Both the position numbers and the translations under genes were made by a program. A DNA stretch of 64,000 bases, taken from contig JAWPHD010003098.1 in the NCBI GenBank assembly GCA_037043455.1, forward strand, positions 62,001-126,000, in the 5' to 3' direction. Positions 36,991-47,700 of the stretch are shown piece after piece. How positions within the stretch are numbered: the stretch's first letter is position 1; the number at the start of each line of letters is the position of its first letter. The stretch is from Cyrtodaria siliqua. Lineage: Eukaryota; Mollusca; Bivalvia; Adapedonta; Hiatellidae. Under the pieces are notes generated by a model. It was not told where the DNA came from, searched no databases, and saw only the letters and a program-made list of their open reading frames with translations.

Positions 36991-37942
36991 AAAATGCTTA
37001 GTTTTCTCATGTACAAAGTGTTATCAAAAGATTTAGCATTCACCAATAGAAAGCAATTCAATAAAAAATTAATGTTATGCATCATGTAAGAAATAGCCAC
37101 ACTGTTGATTAAATGACGTCACTTTTTTTTTTTTTTTGGAACGTCGCGGAGAGATTTACCCCCCTTTTAATTTCGTTATGGCACTAGTTGACTCTAAACC
37201 TCGGAGGCATAACTCCTTTGGTGTAATTACACCTGAAACCAGAATCAGGTGGCTACTGTAAAATAAATACGTCCTGATTCCATGTGACGTTTGAATTAAA
37301 AATAATGTATATTGTTCAGTCTATTCATAATTTTTCATTGCCAAAATGTTGAGATTTGCTTTTTTTTCACTAGGTTATACCATTTGTGTTACTCGGTTTT
37401 TATCCTTAAGTTTTATAGTAAAATAAAAACCTTTAGCCGAGTACAAAAGATGATAATTGTCAAGATTCAATTTTGAACAGTACATGTATTGAATCAATTT
37501 GCATAAATATGAATGAAAATATTCAGGGTTTTACAATAATCACACTGTAAATAACTGAATTTTAACAGTAAACTTGGTTGAACAGCAAGGATAAAGACCG
37601 AGTTTATCATACCAGAATTGTGAGGTCTGTCAGATTTCTGGTCACTGATTGGCCAGTTTATTTTGACGATGCTTTATCAAAATTACGAATATGTTTGTAT
37701 TTTATATCATGCATGTTCCCATTTTATATTGTATTCTGTTTTAAATGTTTAGTCTACATGTTAATACCTTTTGTAGCATGATCGGTGACATTTCCTTTGA
37801 GGAATGCAGAGCATTAAATCGTTTAATTTAGGGTAACTAAAGGGGCGTGGCTATGCCGTGCTACAACTACCGGATATTGGAATTTAGAGTACGGTCACTA
37901 TGACGTCACAGTGTTACTAAGTACACCATGCTACAAAAAAGA

Positions 37943-38037
37943 TAGAGTCTGTCTCAGCTCGTTGGTTATTTAAACACCTCGATGGGCTACGCCCATCTCG
38001 GTGTTTAAATAAGCCAACTCCCTGAGACCAGACTCTA
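37943..38037. repeat. Near-perfect palindrome with 3-bp centre
   Basis: TAGAGTCTG at 37,943 is mirrored by CAGACTCTA at 38,037. Between them TTATTTAAACACC, then GATGGGC, meet GCCCATC and GGTGTTTAAATAA around a TAC centre (37,988-37,990). The arms are about 46 nt with few mismatches. It could be a minimal foldback element or an RNA hairpin; no function can be assigned. Confidence 0.85.
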
Positions 38038-39587
38038 CCTATTACATATTGTATTACCGGTATTTGTTTTATTGTTTAGTCTAAATGGCTATATTTTATT
38101 ATATGTATATTGTAAAGTCTACATGTTTATAAGTTGTATTGTATAATATGTCATATTTTGTAGTTTACATTTTTATGTTTTACATAGTAAAGTTCCTTTT
38201 ATAATTCTTTACTTAGACAAGCATCGCTATTTTTTGATGTTATATGTGTTAACTGTGAATAGACTTGTATTAACATATGTAGTGTACGTTTAAATGAGAT
38301 TTTCCAGGCACTACCGGATGAAGACACTATTCGCAGCCTCGCAGGTATGCAATTTGTAAACTGGCACCGCATTGGATCCTCTAAAAACAAACAAAGGAAA
38401 AAAAAACGCATAATGTGTATTTCCGCTATATATTGTATGTTTAACATGCTACTGCTAGTCGAATGGTACAGGGCGACATTAGGCCTGTCCATTCGAAAAG
38501 AAGGTTAAAACAATCCCGAACATACCAATGGTTACCCCTTTAAAGTTTCATTATCAACAGAATGCGCATTTGGCTCAAGCAGGCGAGCAAACTCTTAGGC
38601 TTTAAACGTTGCAATCTCTTAACATTAAACACAATACTGAAATGGCTTGACTTTTTCAAGCGAAACTTCAACATTTCTGAATTTGATTAAAAGGTCTACT
38701 ACATGACAGACTTGTCCATTCTGTAATTAGTTGTAGCCCCTTTTCACCCTTTTTTGGAATGGTACCGGTACCCATTCAATTTTGGAAAATTCACGGCGTT
38801 TTGCCTTAATTTGGGAATTTGTCACCATCAAACAAAAGTAATGTTGTTAAATACATTGTAAACACATACGGTACCATGTATACCATCTCTTGTAGTATTT
38901 CATTACCCTCGCCTAAAGGAATATAGCTCCCCACTTCTTATCTTTAAATAAAGTTTCAATCAAAATATTTAAAAAAAAAAAAGATCTTTAGTCGGTGATT
39001 GGGATTTTGTTCACTCCAATTGGGAAAAAACATACATTTTGCCATTGGGAATGGTCCCGTTTATCGCCACCACTTATATAAGGGAAAGTAATACTGCTGT
39101 GGTTAACCTAGCACCAGTCCCTACTTTAATCACACGCTATTTGAGACTATCAGTTAAAACGAAGTTAGTAGTCAATGAATATATACCGAAAGTAATGGCG
39201 TGCATCCTATTGACGGCTATAGCCCATATAGTGTTGCCTTTGTCCGTCCGAGCACGTACGTCAAGCATGTGTTATTGAGTATTTCAGCAGCGATATGCTT
39301 CAACTTATGTACTCCCAGCTCTCACTCTCATTCGTACTTTTGTGTTTATTGTATCTAGCTACATCTTTCGATATTTATTTTTTTCATTCGATTAATGTTT
39401 ACATGTTAGTCTTATAAATAAACGAACATAACTAATGCCACTGAATGTGTTTAAGTAACAGTATTTTAGTATACTGTGGCTTTTCCTTCCCCATGTTGAT
39501 TGATAGTTATTTGGATATTTCACTGGAACATGTGTTTTTATCATAATGATTGACTTTTGCATTAAATGGTTTCTTAGTATTTTTCAG

Positions 39588-39718
39588 AGAGTGTTCATCT
39601 TTCCGCTGCAAGAAAGGTATACTACCAAACAACGTTTCGAGACGCCGTTACAGCGTCAACCACAACGAATGTGTTTTTAACTTTTTATATGTTTGTGATT
39701 TATATACTTTCAGAATAA
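39588..39718 (+). CDS. Candidate terminal exon of the giant repeat gene (hydrophobic C-terminus)
   Basis: An acceptor TATTTTTCAG ends at 39,587. Entered in phase 1, the phase in which exon D ends, the sequence is open for 42 codons after the split codon and stops at TAA 39,716-39,718. The peptide begins ESVHLSAARKVYYQ, contains an STTT stretch and ends with a hydrophobic run (NVFLTFYMFVIYILSE). Such an end could be a GPI-anchor signal or a short membrane segment, tethering the mucin to the surface (inference). AATAAA overlaps the stop and a GT-rich stretch follows. Against it: the 3' UTR would be very short, and another frame (ECSSFRCKKG...) is also open. A phase match alone happens by chance one time in three. 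Confidence 0.25.
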
Positions 39719-39719
39719 A
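39714..39719 (+). terminator. Polyadenylation signal AATAAA (alternative gene end 2)
   Basis: AATAAA overlaps the stop of the candidate terminal exon and is followed about 25 bases later by a T/GT-rich stretch (GTGTTTTTATTTTATTGTG), the usual arrangement of a cleavage site. Its relevance depends on whether the exon at 39,588 is real. Confidence 0.3.
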
Positions 39720-40652
39720 ACCGCCTATTAATCAATGAAGGTGTTTTTATTTTATTGTGTACATGCTGATAAAAAGATAATAACAAACTCAAGCACGAGA
39801 AAAGTAAATGTATCATTGAGATTTCTGAAAAACTTGGACACGGGTAGAAGAAGTATCAAAATCGGATGATAAACAAGGAAGATCATTTGAACGGATTTGC
39901 ATATTAACTACGACGTATATCAAAACTGAAAAACCCTTTACTGGTAATATTTAATACACGTATTACACTTAATATACTTAAATTGTGTATACGCGGTTCA
40001 TGTAACTTAACTATGATGCCGCAGTTTTTGAAATGGCAGCTTCCATATCCGTTTGAAAAGAACCTTCAAATGATCATGCATGTCTCTGCTATCCGATTTT
40101 GATAAATCATCCACTGTTTTCCAAGTGTTTTAGAACTCCCGATAAATAAATCTTGTTTGAATATATGATTCATTCCTGGACAATGTGTACTGGACAATGT
40201 GTAACAGTATTTCCGTCGGAGAGAAATGAAGGTAAAATAATCAGAAAATAATGGCATTTAGTATAACTTACCCGACGAATGCATGGTATAAGACATCTTC
40301 TATATTGAAAAAAAAATTGAAAAAAAAGAAGAAGAAAAAATATGTCCACACCATACCTGTATTAGGCTGTAAGCGTAAGGCTGTATTTGAACGAAAAATG
40401 TGTTTGATTTAATAGTGTGTCTCCGAAAAAAGTGTGTGTGTGTTACCGGAATAGCCAAAAGACAGCTGACATTCTAAATTAATAAGAAAAATAGTTATGT
40501 GTCTTGCAAAATGTTTTAAATAACAGTTTACCTTAAAAACAAATGTAAACATCAGCTCACGGCTATTGCGATAAAATACAAATGGAGGAACTTTAGTCAA
40601 GGGAAGTAACTTTGGCAAAAAAATCGTAACGTCTAAATTTAAAATGAATTTG

Positions 40653-40812
40653 GTTTCTTATTTAGAATTACCCTTTTAGTTATACGATAGCAAAATTTCT
40701 GAAATTATTGTCCTATAGCTGTGATTTTTAATAGTGTTTTTTGCACCAATATTTACATCCCTAGAAATACAAAACTTTCACAAGTGAACTTATTTGATGA
40801 TTACATTTTGAC
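40653..40812 (+). repeat. Dispersed repeat, copy 2 (partner at 11,062)
   Basis: The blocks TTACCCTTTTAGTTATACGA, ATTATTGTCCTATA, GTGATTTTTAATAG, TTTTTTGCACCAAT and CTTATTTGATGATTACATTTT follow the order of the copy in intron 3. Small insertions and deletions distinguish the two. Confidence 0.65.
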
Positions 40813-40864
40813 AAAATATTTATATCTGATGAATAGGGGTCACTTTGCAGTCACATTACGTCAT

Positions 40865-41670
40865 CACCCTCTACACTTGAACAATAGGTAAAAGTGTATA
40901 GTTCTACACTTATTCAAAGAAGAAGTGTAGAGTTATACACTTGTTCAATAAAGAAGTGTAGTTATACATTTGTTCAATAAACTAAAAGACGTGTAGACAT
41001 CATCACCTCTCTACACGTAAACAATAGGGACGTGTATAGCTATACACATAAACAATAGGGACGGTTATAGCTGTACACTTAAACGATAGGAAGGTGTAGA
41101 GGTATACACTTAAACAATGGGGAGGTGTAGAGTTATACACTTAAACAATGGGGAGGTGTAGAGTTATACACTTAAACAATGGGGAGGTGTGGAGTTGTAC
41201 ACTTTAACAATAGGAAGGTGTAGAGGTATACACTTAAACAATGGGGAGGTGTAGAGTTATACACTTAAACAATAGGAAGGTGTAGAGTTATACACTTAAA
41301 CAACAGGAAGGTGTAGAGTTATACACTTAAACAATAGGAAGGTGTAGAGGTATACACTTAAACAATGGGGAGGTGTAGAGTTATACACTTAAACAACAGG
41401 AAGGTGTAGAGTTATACACTTAAACAATAGGAAGGTGTAGAGGTATACACTTAAACAATGGGGGGGGGGGTGTAGAGTTATACACTTAAACAATGGGGAG
41501 GTGTAGAGTTATACACTTAAACAATAGGAAGGTGTAGAGTTATACACTTAAACAATTGGGATGTGTAGAGTTATACACTTAAATAATAGAAAGGTGTAGA
41601 GTTATACACTTAAACAATGGGGAGGTGTAGCGTTTTTACACTTAAACAATAGGTAAGTGTAGTTATACCT
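40865..41670 (+). repeat. 31-bp minisatellite array
   Basis: About 25 copies of a unit of roughly 31 bp: GGTGTAGAGTTATACACTT, then AAACAATGGGGA or AAACAATAGGAA. Each unit carries a dyad GTGTA...TACAC six bases apart. Two unit types (GGGGAGG and AGGAAGG) alternate irregularly, and one copy has a run of ten G. The left 150 bp hold diverged founders (for example TTGTTCAATAAAGAAGTG). The array lies directly before the retroelement at 41,881. Confidence 0.9.
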
Positions 41671-41893
41671 TAAACTCTATATAGGTAGATGTACAATGTA
41701 CACTTACATGCTATACAATTGTATACCTTCACAAGAACTGTACAATACACATTTACATGTATGCAAGGGAAGTAAATATTCACACTTTTGATAAATTGAT
41801 GTGTATATGTTTCATTTTATTAAAGGTTAAACTTTTGTTTAGATACTTTTTTCGTAAGGATAGGCAGTGGTCAAATAACTCCCAAAATGTGTA

Positions 41894-42490
41894 TTGAATA
41901 GCGCATTTATTAACTCTAGGTATCATGGTCGTAGGCGTAATGGTAACATCAAACGTAAATCGCGTGTAATTATTTCAGTCGCTGTTTTACATACTATATT
42001 TATACAGTCTGGAAAGTACTCTATAATTTCACGACTTACCTCTTTGTTCTTTTCTTCACTTAAGTTGATCGACGAGGAAGCAGACAAAATGTTCATTCGT
42101 ACAGATCCCTTGTATAACACTGCTTCCATTATTCAAAGCTACATAAAGCCTGTTCTCCGACCCCATACTGACAAGAAGTCTGATCACGTCAGCCATTTTC
42201 TAAAAATACTATATCTTAATAAAGGTATTGATTTCATTGACATGCCTAGTATTTTTCGAGATAATCATGTAGTTCATTATATCGCTAAATATTTCAAACA
42301 TTCCGAAAGTCCTGTAATTTGTTATAAGTATAAAAAAAATGTATTAGAAATATTATTTTCAGCTACAACAAAATAGTTTCTGACCTTGATATAGTAAATA
42401 ACACTCCTAAGGAATGTGAATGTAACACACTGGTAATTTTGATATTGTTGATAAACGTATTCGGCACCTGTTTTCGAAAGGTCCTAAAGA
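41894..42490 (+). pseudogene. Penelope-like element, N-terminal region
   Basis: The frame begins near NSRYHGRRRNGNIKRKSR, a very basic stretch, and continues about 160 residues to a stop at 42,374-42,376. After frameshifts, coding texture resumes, ending in a Gly-Pro-Lys at 42,480-42,488. The same Pro-Lys step restarts at 44,047 beyond the inserted element, which shows that both parts were once continuous. No enzymatic motif lies in this part. The N-terminal assignment comes from its position upstream of the DKG-like and RT blocks. Confidence 0.6.
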
Positions 42491-44042
42491 AATATAAAAA
42501 GATCAGACAGGGAAAAGTAGCATTCAAGGAGGACAGTCAACCACAAACACAGAAACAAACACACAAACAAGAAGACAAAAGTAATAATCAATGCAAACGA
42601 CATCACAAACACAAAAGGGTTGACAATAGGGCTACCGCCTTGGAACGGTCAGTGGCAAAGTAGGCCACTGGGGGTTTAAACCGGTTCTAATGTGCACCAA
42701 ACCTCACACCTACCCTACTGTCATCCCATTAAAACAGGACAGTGTAAATAAAGAAATCCCCGCCATGATCTAATATCTAACCAACAAGGCAGCATCAATA
42801 GGCAATATAAGTAAAACACAAATATGCTCGTAAATATAATACAAAAAAACAATAGCCTATAAAGCCACAATGAAGGTATTTAATGACTTGACAGAAGCCA
42901 GAGCAACAAGAGAATAAACCATTAAGGGCTCGACAAGAAAGATCATAGACAAACATCAAACGCCACCGTCCCATTGGGCGTTAGAGGGTCCACAGCCTGT
43001 CCGGTCATCGTACAATTAAAGAGGAAAGCATAGTGGCGAACTGTAAAAGGGCCCACCACCAAGCATGCAGTATGTTGCAAAATGATAGGGTCATAACCTC
43101 TTTTGATAAACTTTTTAACAAGTTTAACAAAGATAGTATGAAAGTGATCATGACCAAGAATCTTACGAAGTTTATAAATCACATCACCATAAAAGTCAGG
43201 TTGTGATAGTCCTTGTTGCAGAAGAGTCCTTAAATTACTTTTATATTTGGAAAGAAGATCAGGGTTACGATAATACAATTTTGCAAACGTTTTATGAAGT
43301 TTATGGTAACGGTAATCCTGACTGAGTAGCTTTTCAGTTATACAAAGATTACGAATATTAAAGTAAATATTAAATATTAATATCCTCAACTCGAGTACAA
43401 GCTCTTGAAAAACGAATGAGTTGAGACCCATACACCCCATAAGAAGTTGCTCGGGAAACATCCCCATCCAAGTCGGGATAATTAACAATGTCAAAATTAA
43501 AATCATCTCTCTTGTCATAGGTTTTGCTAATTATTTCACCATTTTCAATCGAGAGATCTAAATCAAGAAAAGAAGCGTTATTATCAGATATATTAGCTTT
43601 GTTAAGCTGACGTTCTTTAGGATAAATATTATTAACCATAGTTGGAAAGAAAGGGTTGTCAATGTTCAATATGTCATTCAGATACCGAGAGGTGTCATTA
43701 AAGGCTTCAATAACATCTACCTGGGTATCTGGTGAAAGACTCAACATGAAATCTCTTTTATAGCAAAATAAAAACAAATCTGCGACAAGTGGTGCACATT
43801 TCGTACCCATAGGGATACCAACAATTTGTCTATAAACGGTGGTTCCATACCTGACGAAAATATTATCTAATAGGAAGATGAGTGCTTCACAAACTTCATA
43901 GCAAGTCCACATAGTATAATTGTCTAAACTGCCGTTAGTAAAAAACGCTTTAATGTTATTACATGCCAAAAATGTTGTATTTTCTCTAGCGAATGTTTTT
44001 TGAATAAGAGAAATTAGCTTGTCTTTAATAAGGTGATGTGGT
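42490..44042 (-). mobile_element. Penelope-like retroelement, inner 5'-truncated copy
   Basis: A 1.55-kb copy on the - strand inserted into the outer copy. It starts inside the RT palm (44,042, homologous to + strand 45,118) and ends with a 3' UTR (about 42,940 down to 42,490). The flanks AAGGTCCTAA (42,478-42,487) and AAGGCCTAA (44,043-44,051) are a target duplication with one base gained or lost. The 3' UTR recurs on its own near 50,379-50,820 and 55,980-56,550, which defines the 3' end of the family. Confidence 0.8.
42943..44036 (-). pseudogene. Reverse transcriptase, inner Penelope-like copy (frameshifted, catalytic site altered)
   Basis: Reading from 44,036 downwards, the frame gives the RT core: YRQIVGIPMGTKCAP (a substrate-grip motif), then the catalytic box as YLND instead of the Y-x-DD seen in the + copy, so the first of the two catalytic Asp is Asn. 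The frame runs to 43,370; beyond a short AT-rich duplication near 43,370-43,385 the C-terminal region continues in another frame to 42,943 (YRYHKLHKTF, YGDVIYKLRKI). It is therefore doubly disabled. The sequence is close to 45,250-46,190 on +, confirming the same family. Confidence 0.75.
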
Positions 44043-44043
44043 A

Positions 44044-44643
44044 AGGCCTAAGTATAGATTACCTTCAACTATCGATTGTAATGCCTGTCGAGCTCAGATC
44101 GCCCAATCCATTGAGGATTTTAGTATAAAATGGTGTCGTAGAGAACATGCGGATCCAAACTCTCTTTCTCCTTGGAAAAAGTCAAATTTTTTTAATTATA
44201 TATACACTTTTATAAGGCTAACCCCTCTTTACTTCCTCCGAGTCCTAGGTTTTCCTTTCGTAATTTAAAATCGGGAATTCAAGAATTTCATAATACATTT
44301 GTTTTAGTTCCTGCTGATAAAGCAGCTAATAAGGTAATTAATGTCCGACGCCTACATTACGTCAATGTTTTATCTCTGGAACTCGGTAACACTATTTCGT
44401 ATACTCCAGTTCAATCTACTGAGGAGGATGTTGTTTCCACACATATCACTTGGTGCACTGCTTTCAAGGCTGGGGTAGACGAAAAGCAAAACAATCTGCC
44501 AACTATGTACTGGATTCCTAAGTTACATAAAAATCTGTATAAGGCCAGCTTTATTTCGAATTCTAGTGCCTGCATCACTCTGGGATTAATTTGTTTTGGT
44601 CTATTAAAGGTGAATGGCCACCCATTTTGTAGTAGTATCAACT
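44044..44643 (+). pseudogene. Penelope-like element, DKG/PKLHK region of the outer copy
   Basis: Restarts with PKYRLPSTID right after the inner copy and continues with a basic-aromatic WCRREH segment; a frameshift lies near 44,230-44,265. In the next frame ADKAAN (in the position of the DKG motif) is followed by LPTMYWIPKLHK and FISNSSAC, which are conserved before the RT palm in Penelope-like enzymes (family knowledge). The coding texture ends near 44,600 and the frame stops at 44,643. Confidence 0.65.
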
Positions 44644-45040
44644 AACAAATGTAACTCTTAAACAGCATATGAACATTTCTTGATAGTCATAGAGAGAAAC
44701 ATATATTGAAAACCGCTACTAAGTTGCATGTAAAAATAAGTATTATTTACATGACGTAGATACTACTTTTACCACTGCGAGACTGCACGGGGAAATGAGG
44801 TAAATCTGAATTGTAAAGCTGCACACTATTGCCAGATAATTGATAAATACATTTACCTGTGGATTAATTTACCTGTTCAAAGTTGTCTAAGTCATCAAAT
44901 AAAATATTATTCTCGCTTATCACAGATATTGCAATGTGTGAATTGTAAATATGTATTGTTGTGTATTGGTTTCGATTTAAATAAACATAAACATGTTCAT
45001 GAAACAAAACATGACCGGAGAACTTAAAAATTCATGAGAC
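44644..45040 (+). other. Non-coding insertion inside the outer retroelement
   Basis: About 400 bp of AT-rich sequence separate the PKLHK block from the RT palm. Its end (44,970-45,028) matches 60,668-60,726: TTTCGATTTAAATAAACATA, then ACATGTTC, GAAACAAAACATG and AGAACTT. It is therefore a copy of another dispersed repeat. Boundaries are approximate. Confidence 0.5.
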
Positions 45041-46190
45041 GTTCTTGATACTATTTTCAATAAACGTCAAGTTTCATATATAAGCACTTATGACTTCTCT
45101 ACACTATATACAACCGTACCACATCACCTTATCAAAGACAAGCTTATTGCTCTTATTCAAAACACTTTCGCTAGGGAAAATACAACATTTTTGGTCTGTA
45201 ATAATATTAAAGCGTTTTTCACTAACGGCACAATTTAGACAATTACACTATGTGGATTTGCCAAGACATTTGTGAAGCACTCATCTTCCTATTAGATAAT
45301 ATTTGCGTAAGGTATGGATCGACCGTTTATAGACAAATTGTTGGTATCCCTCTGGGTACGAACTGTGCACCGCGTTTCGCAGATTTATTTTCATATTGCT
45401 ATGAAAGAGATTTCATGTTGAGTCTTTCACCAGATACCCAGGCAGATGTTATTGAAGCCTGTAATGACACCTCTCGGTATCTGGATGACATATTGAACAT
45501 TGACAACCCGTTTGTTTCTACTATGGTTAATAATGTATACCCTAAAGAACTTCAACATAACAAAGCTAATATTTCTGTTACTAATGCTTCTTTTCTCGAT
45601 TTACATCTCTCTATTAAATATGGTGAAATAATAAGAAAAATCTATGACAAGAGAGATAATTTTTATTTTGATATTGTTAATTATCCCATTTAAATGAGAT
45701 GCTCCCCGAGCAACTTGTTATGGGGTCTATGTGTCTCAACTTATTCGTTTTTCTAGAGCTTGTACTCGAGTTGAGGACTTTAATATTTGTAATCTTTGTA
45801 TAACTAAAAAGCTACTCCATCAGTGCTACCGATACCATAAACTTCGTAAAACTTTTGCTGATCTTCTTTCCAAATATAATAGTAGTTTAATAACTCTTCT
45901 GCAACAAGGACTATCACAATCTGACATCTATGGTGACGTGATTTACAAACTTCGTAAGATCCTGGGTCATGATCACTTTCATACTATCTTTGTTAAACTT
46001 GTTAAAAGGTTTATCAAAAGAGGTTATGACCATATCATTTTGCAACGCACTGCATGCTTGATGGTGGACCCATTTACAGTTCGCCACTATAATTTCCTCT
46101 TTAATTGTGCGATGACTGGACAGGCTGATGACGTCTACCTAAAGCCCAAAAGGACGGTGTCGTTTCATATTTGTCTGCAATCTTGTCTTT
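45040..46190 (+). pseudogene. Reverse transcriptase palm to C-terminus, outer Penelope-like copy
   Basis: Begins near STYDFSTLYTTVPHHLIKDK, an RT palm strand with its first catalytic Asp, in the frame preceding a stop at about 45,237. It continues from 45,250 with YRQIVGIPLGTNCAP and the intact catalytic box YLDD (about 45,478-45,489). A stop near 45,692 and a shift lead to the C-terminal frame at 45,731-46,204 (YRYHKLRKTFADLL, YGDVIYKLRKI). The two active-site motifs survive but the frame is broken at least twice. No endonuclease domain follows. Confidence 0.75.
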
Positions 46191-46199
46191 TTGTTCCCT

Positions 46200-46470
46200 T
46201 CTGATATATATAGGACTCTTATCAGAGTCAGGTAATATCAAACCATACATCTCCAGGATCTATTATATATACATTTATGTATCTATACTCCTGATATATA
46301 TAGGACTCTTATCAGAGTCAGGTTATATATAAAACCATCCACCTCCAGGGTCTATAATATATAGATTTTTTTCATCTATACTCCTGATATATATCGGACT
46401 CTCCTCAGAGCCAGGTTATATAAAACCTGACAACTCCGGTGTCTATAATCTTTACATTTATATATATACT
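46200..46470 (+). repeat. Tandem repeat of about 105 bp, three degenerate copies
   Basis: CTGATATATATAGGACTCTT, ATCAGAGTCAGG, a TATATA-AAACC stretch, CTCCAGG and GTCTATAATATATA recur from about 46,202, 46,291 and 46,382; a partial copy follows at 46,690-46,750. It starts where the coding part of the outer retroelement ends and may be its terminal repeat structure. Confidence 0.65.
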
Positions 46471-46824
46471 GAACCGAACAGCTAACGCACCAGTAGACAA
46501 TACCTTTAATATCTCAATAATAACAATGAATAAATCAAAACAAGAACTGAACGAGACAAATATCTTGTCAATAACGCCTGTAAATTTTAAAAAATCATTC
46601 AAATCACCTGTCTCAAACGGTACCAGTTGGCATATAATAATGTCATACATTAAAGGTATCGTCTACTGGTGCGTTAACTGTTTCGTTCAGTATATATATA
46701 TATTGGACTCTCCTCAGAGAGATCCATCTCCAATGTCTATAATCTGTAATTTGTTTTGATTTATTGATTGACATTATTGATATACTAAAGGTATTGTCTA
46801 CTGGTGCGTTAGCTGTTTGGTTCA

Positions 46825-46830
<6 letters not shown>
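46467..46830. repeat. Inverted and direct repeats around a 43-bp motif
   Basis: CTGAACCGAACAGCTAACGC, then ACCAGTAGACAATACCTTTA (46,469-46,509), is inverted at 46,650-46,693, and a further copy of the inverted form lies at 46,786-46,828. The first pair would form a stem enclosing about 140 bases. A (TA)n run of some 44 bases follows at 46,829-46,872. Confidence 0.8.
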
Positions 46831-46874
<44 letters not shown>

Positions 46875-47459
46875 GGAGATAATACTACGGCAACTTTCGA
46901 AAGTTGGGATCTCGCGAGAGATTCACGTTCACAAAGCAGAATTATATATAGGGAGAAATATTTGCGAACTACCAAGGACAGACAACCTTCGGACGAACTT
47001 CGGCAGGGTGCCTAGCTATGACGAGAGACACAGAAATCAAACGTATGCATTCACTTCCTAAAACGTTTAGCTGCAACACACGCTGATAAACTGTATCTCT
47101 ACATCCTAACACACTCGTTTGGGGGCACAGTTAACATATACACGCATACATACATGCAAGTATAGTTCATATGAGTGAGATCACATTTAAGCATTCAACC
47201 ACACACAGCTCTATTAAGACAGTGACAATGAGAGGTGCCGGATCTTGGGGATACGGTGAATTCAGTAAATGTTTTTAAAGGGAGATTATTTGAACTTTCA
47301 CAAAATTTGGTAAGAGATTCACATTCACAAAGGAGAATTAAGTTGTACTCATGTAGAGGGGCCCCTTTACTCTAGAGGATAAAACCCGTTTAAGACAAGA
47401 TACATTTTTTTTATTTATCCGATTACATGTGTGTTTGTGTATTTTTGTGTGTATTAAAA

Positions 47460-47700
47460 GCTTTAAAGGGTCCGCCAAACATCATTCAACTGGAACACGA
47501 CAACGATATGCGCAACCAAGTTTCGTTGAATTTGTATATTGAAACCTTTAAAGAGCCACAACTCCAACAAAAATCATTCAACCGGTACACGACAACAACA
47601 CCCGCAACTAGGCTTGATACTGATCATTCCTGCCAAGTTTCATTGAAATCCAGCCATGACTTCAAGAAAACTAGGTTTACATTGATTTTAACCATCTTTG
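47460..47700 (+). repeat. ~150-bp bivalve-type repeat, type B, two units
   Basis: Units carry CTTTAAAG-GG, CATTCAACTGGAACACGAC, TGATCATTCCTGCCAAGTTT and CATTGAAATCCAGCC. The same unit type forms the cluster at 53,182-53,920. The open frame at 47,427-47,768 is a by-product. Confidence 0.7.

Larger units (their letters stand above)
34854..39587 (+). other. Downstream flank, or possible intron 4 of the repeat gene
   Basis: If the donor at 34,854 is used, this 4.7-kb interval is an intron ending at TTTTTCAG (39,587). If the gene ends at 34,870 it is intergenic. It contains tandem repeats (35,167-35,603 and 35,687-35,905), LINE fragments (36,040-36,990) and a palindrome (37,943-38,037). I see nothing specific in 36,990-37,940 and 38,040-39,580 apart from a possible 34-bp exon-like segment (38,310-38,343) between AG and GT, which is too short to call. 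Confidence 0.4.
41881..46200 (+). mobile_element. Penelope-like retroelement (outer copy), decayed and interrupted
   Basis: Three coding blocks in the same order and strand (41,894-42,490; 44,044-44,643; 45,040-46,190) form one reverse-transcriptase element. It is interrupted by an inverted copy of its own family (42,490-44,042) and by non-coding sequence at 44,644-45,040. Assignment to the Penelope-like group rests on the order of a DKG-like motif (ADKAAN), a PKLHK motif and the RT core. No GIY-YIG endonuclease was seen. Multiple stops and frameshifts show it is inactive. Confidence 0.7.

Noticed and set aside
39039..39278. 79-codon frame on + (ending near VMACILLTA), faintly like the MACEE end of exon C
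   Set aside because: The resemblance is a few residues, there is no Thr-rich continuation, and no convincing splice sites bound it.
46643..46975. 110-codon frame on - and 83-codon frame on + across the (TA)n run
   Set aside because: Ile-Tyr repeats are products of the TA microsatellite.
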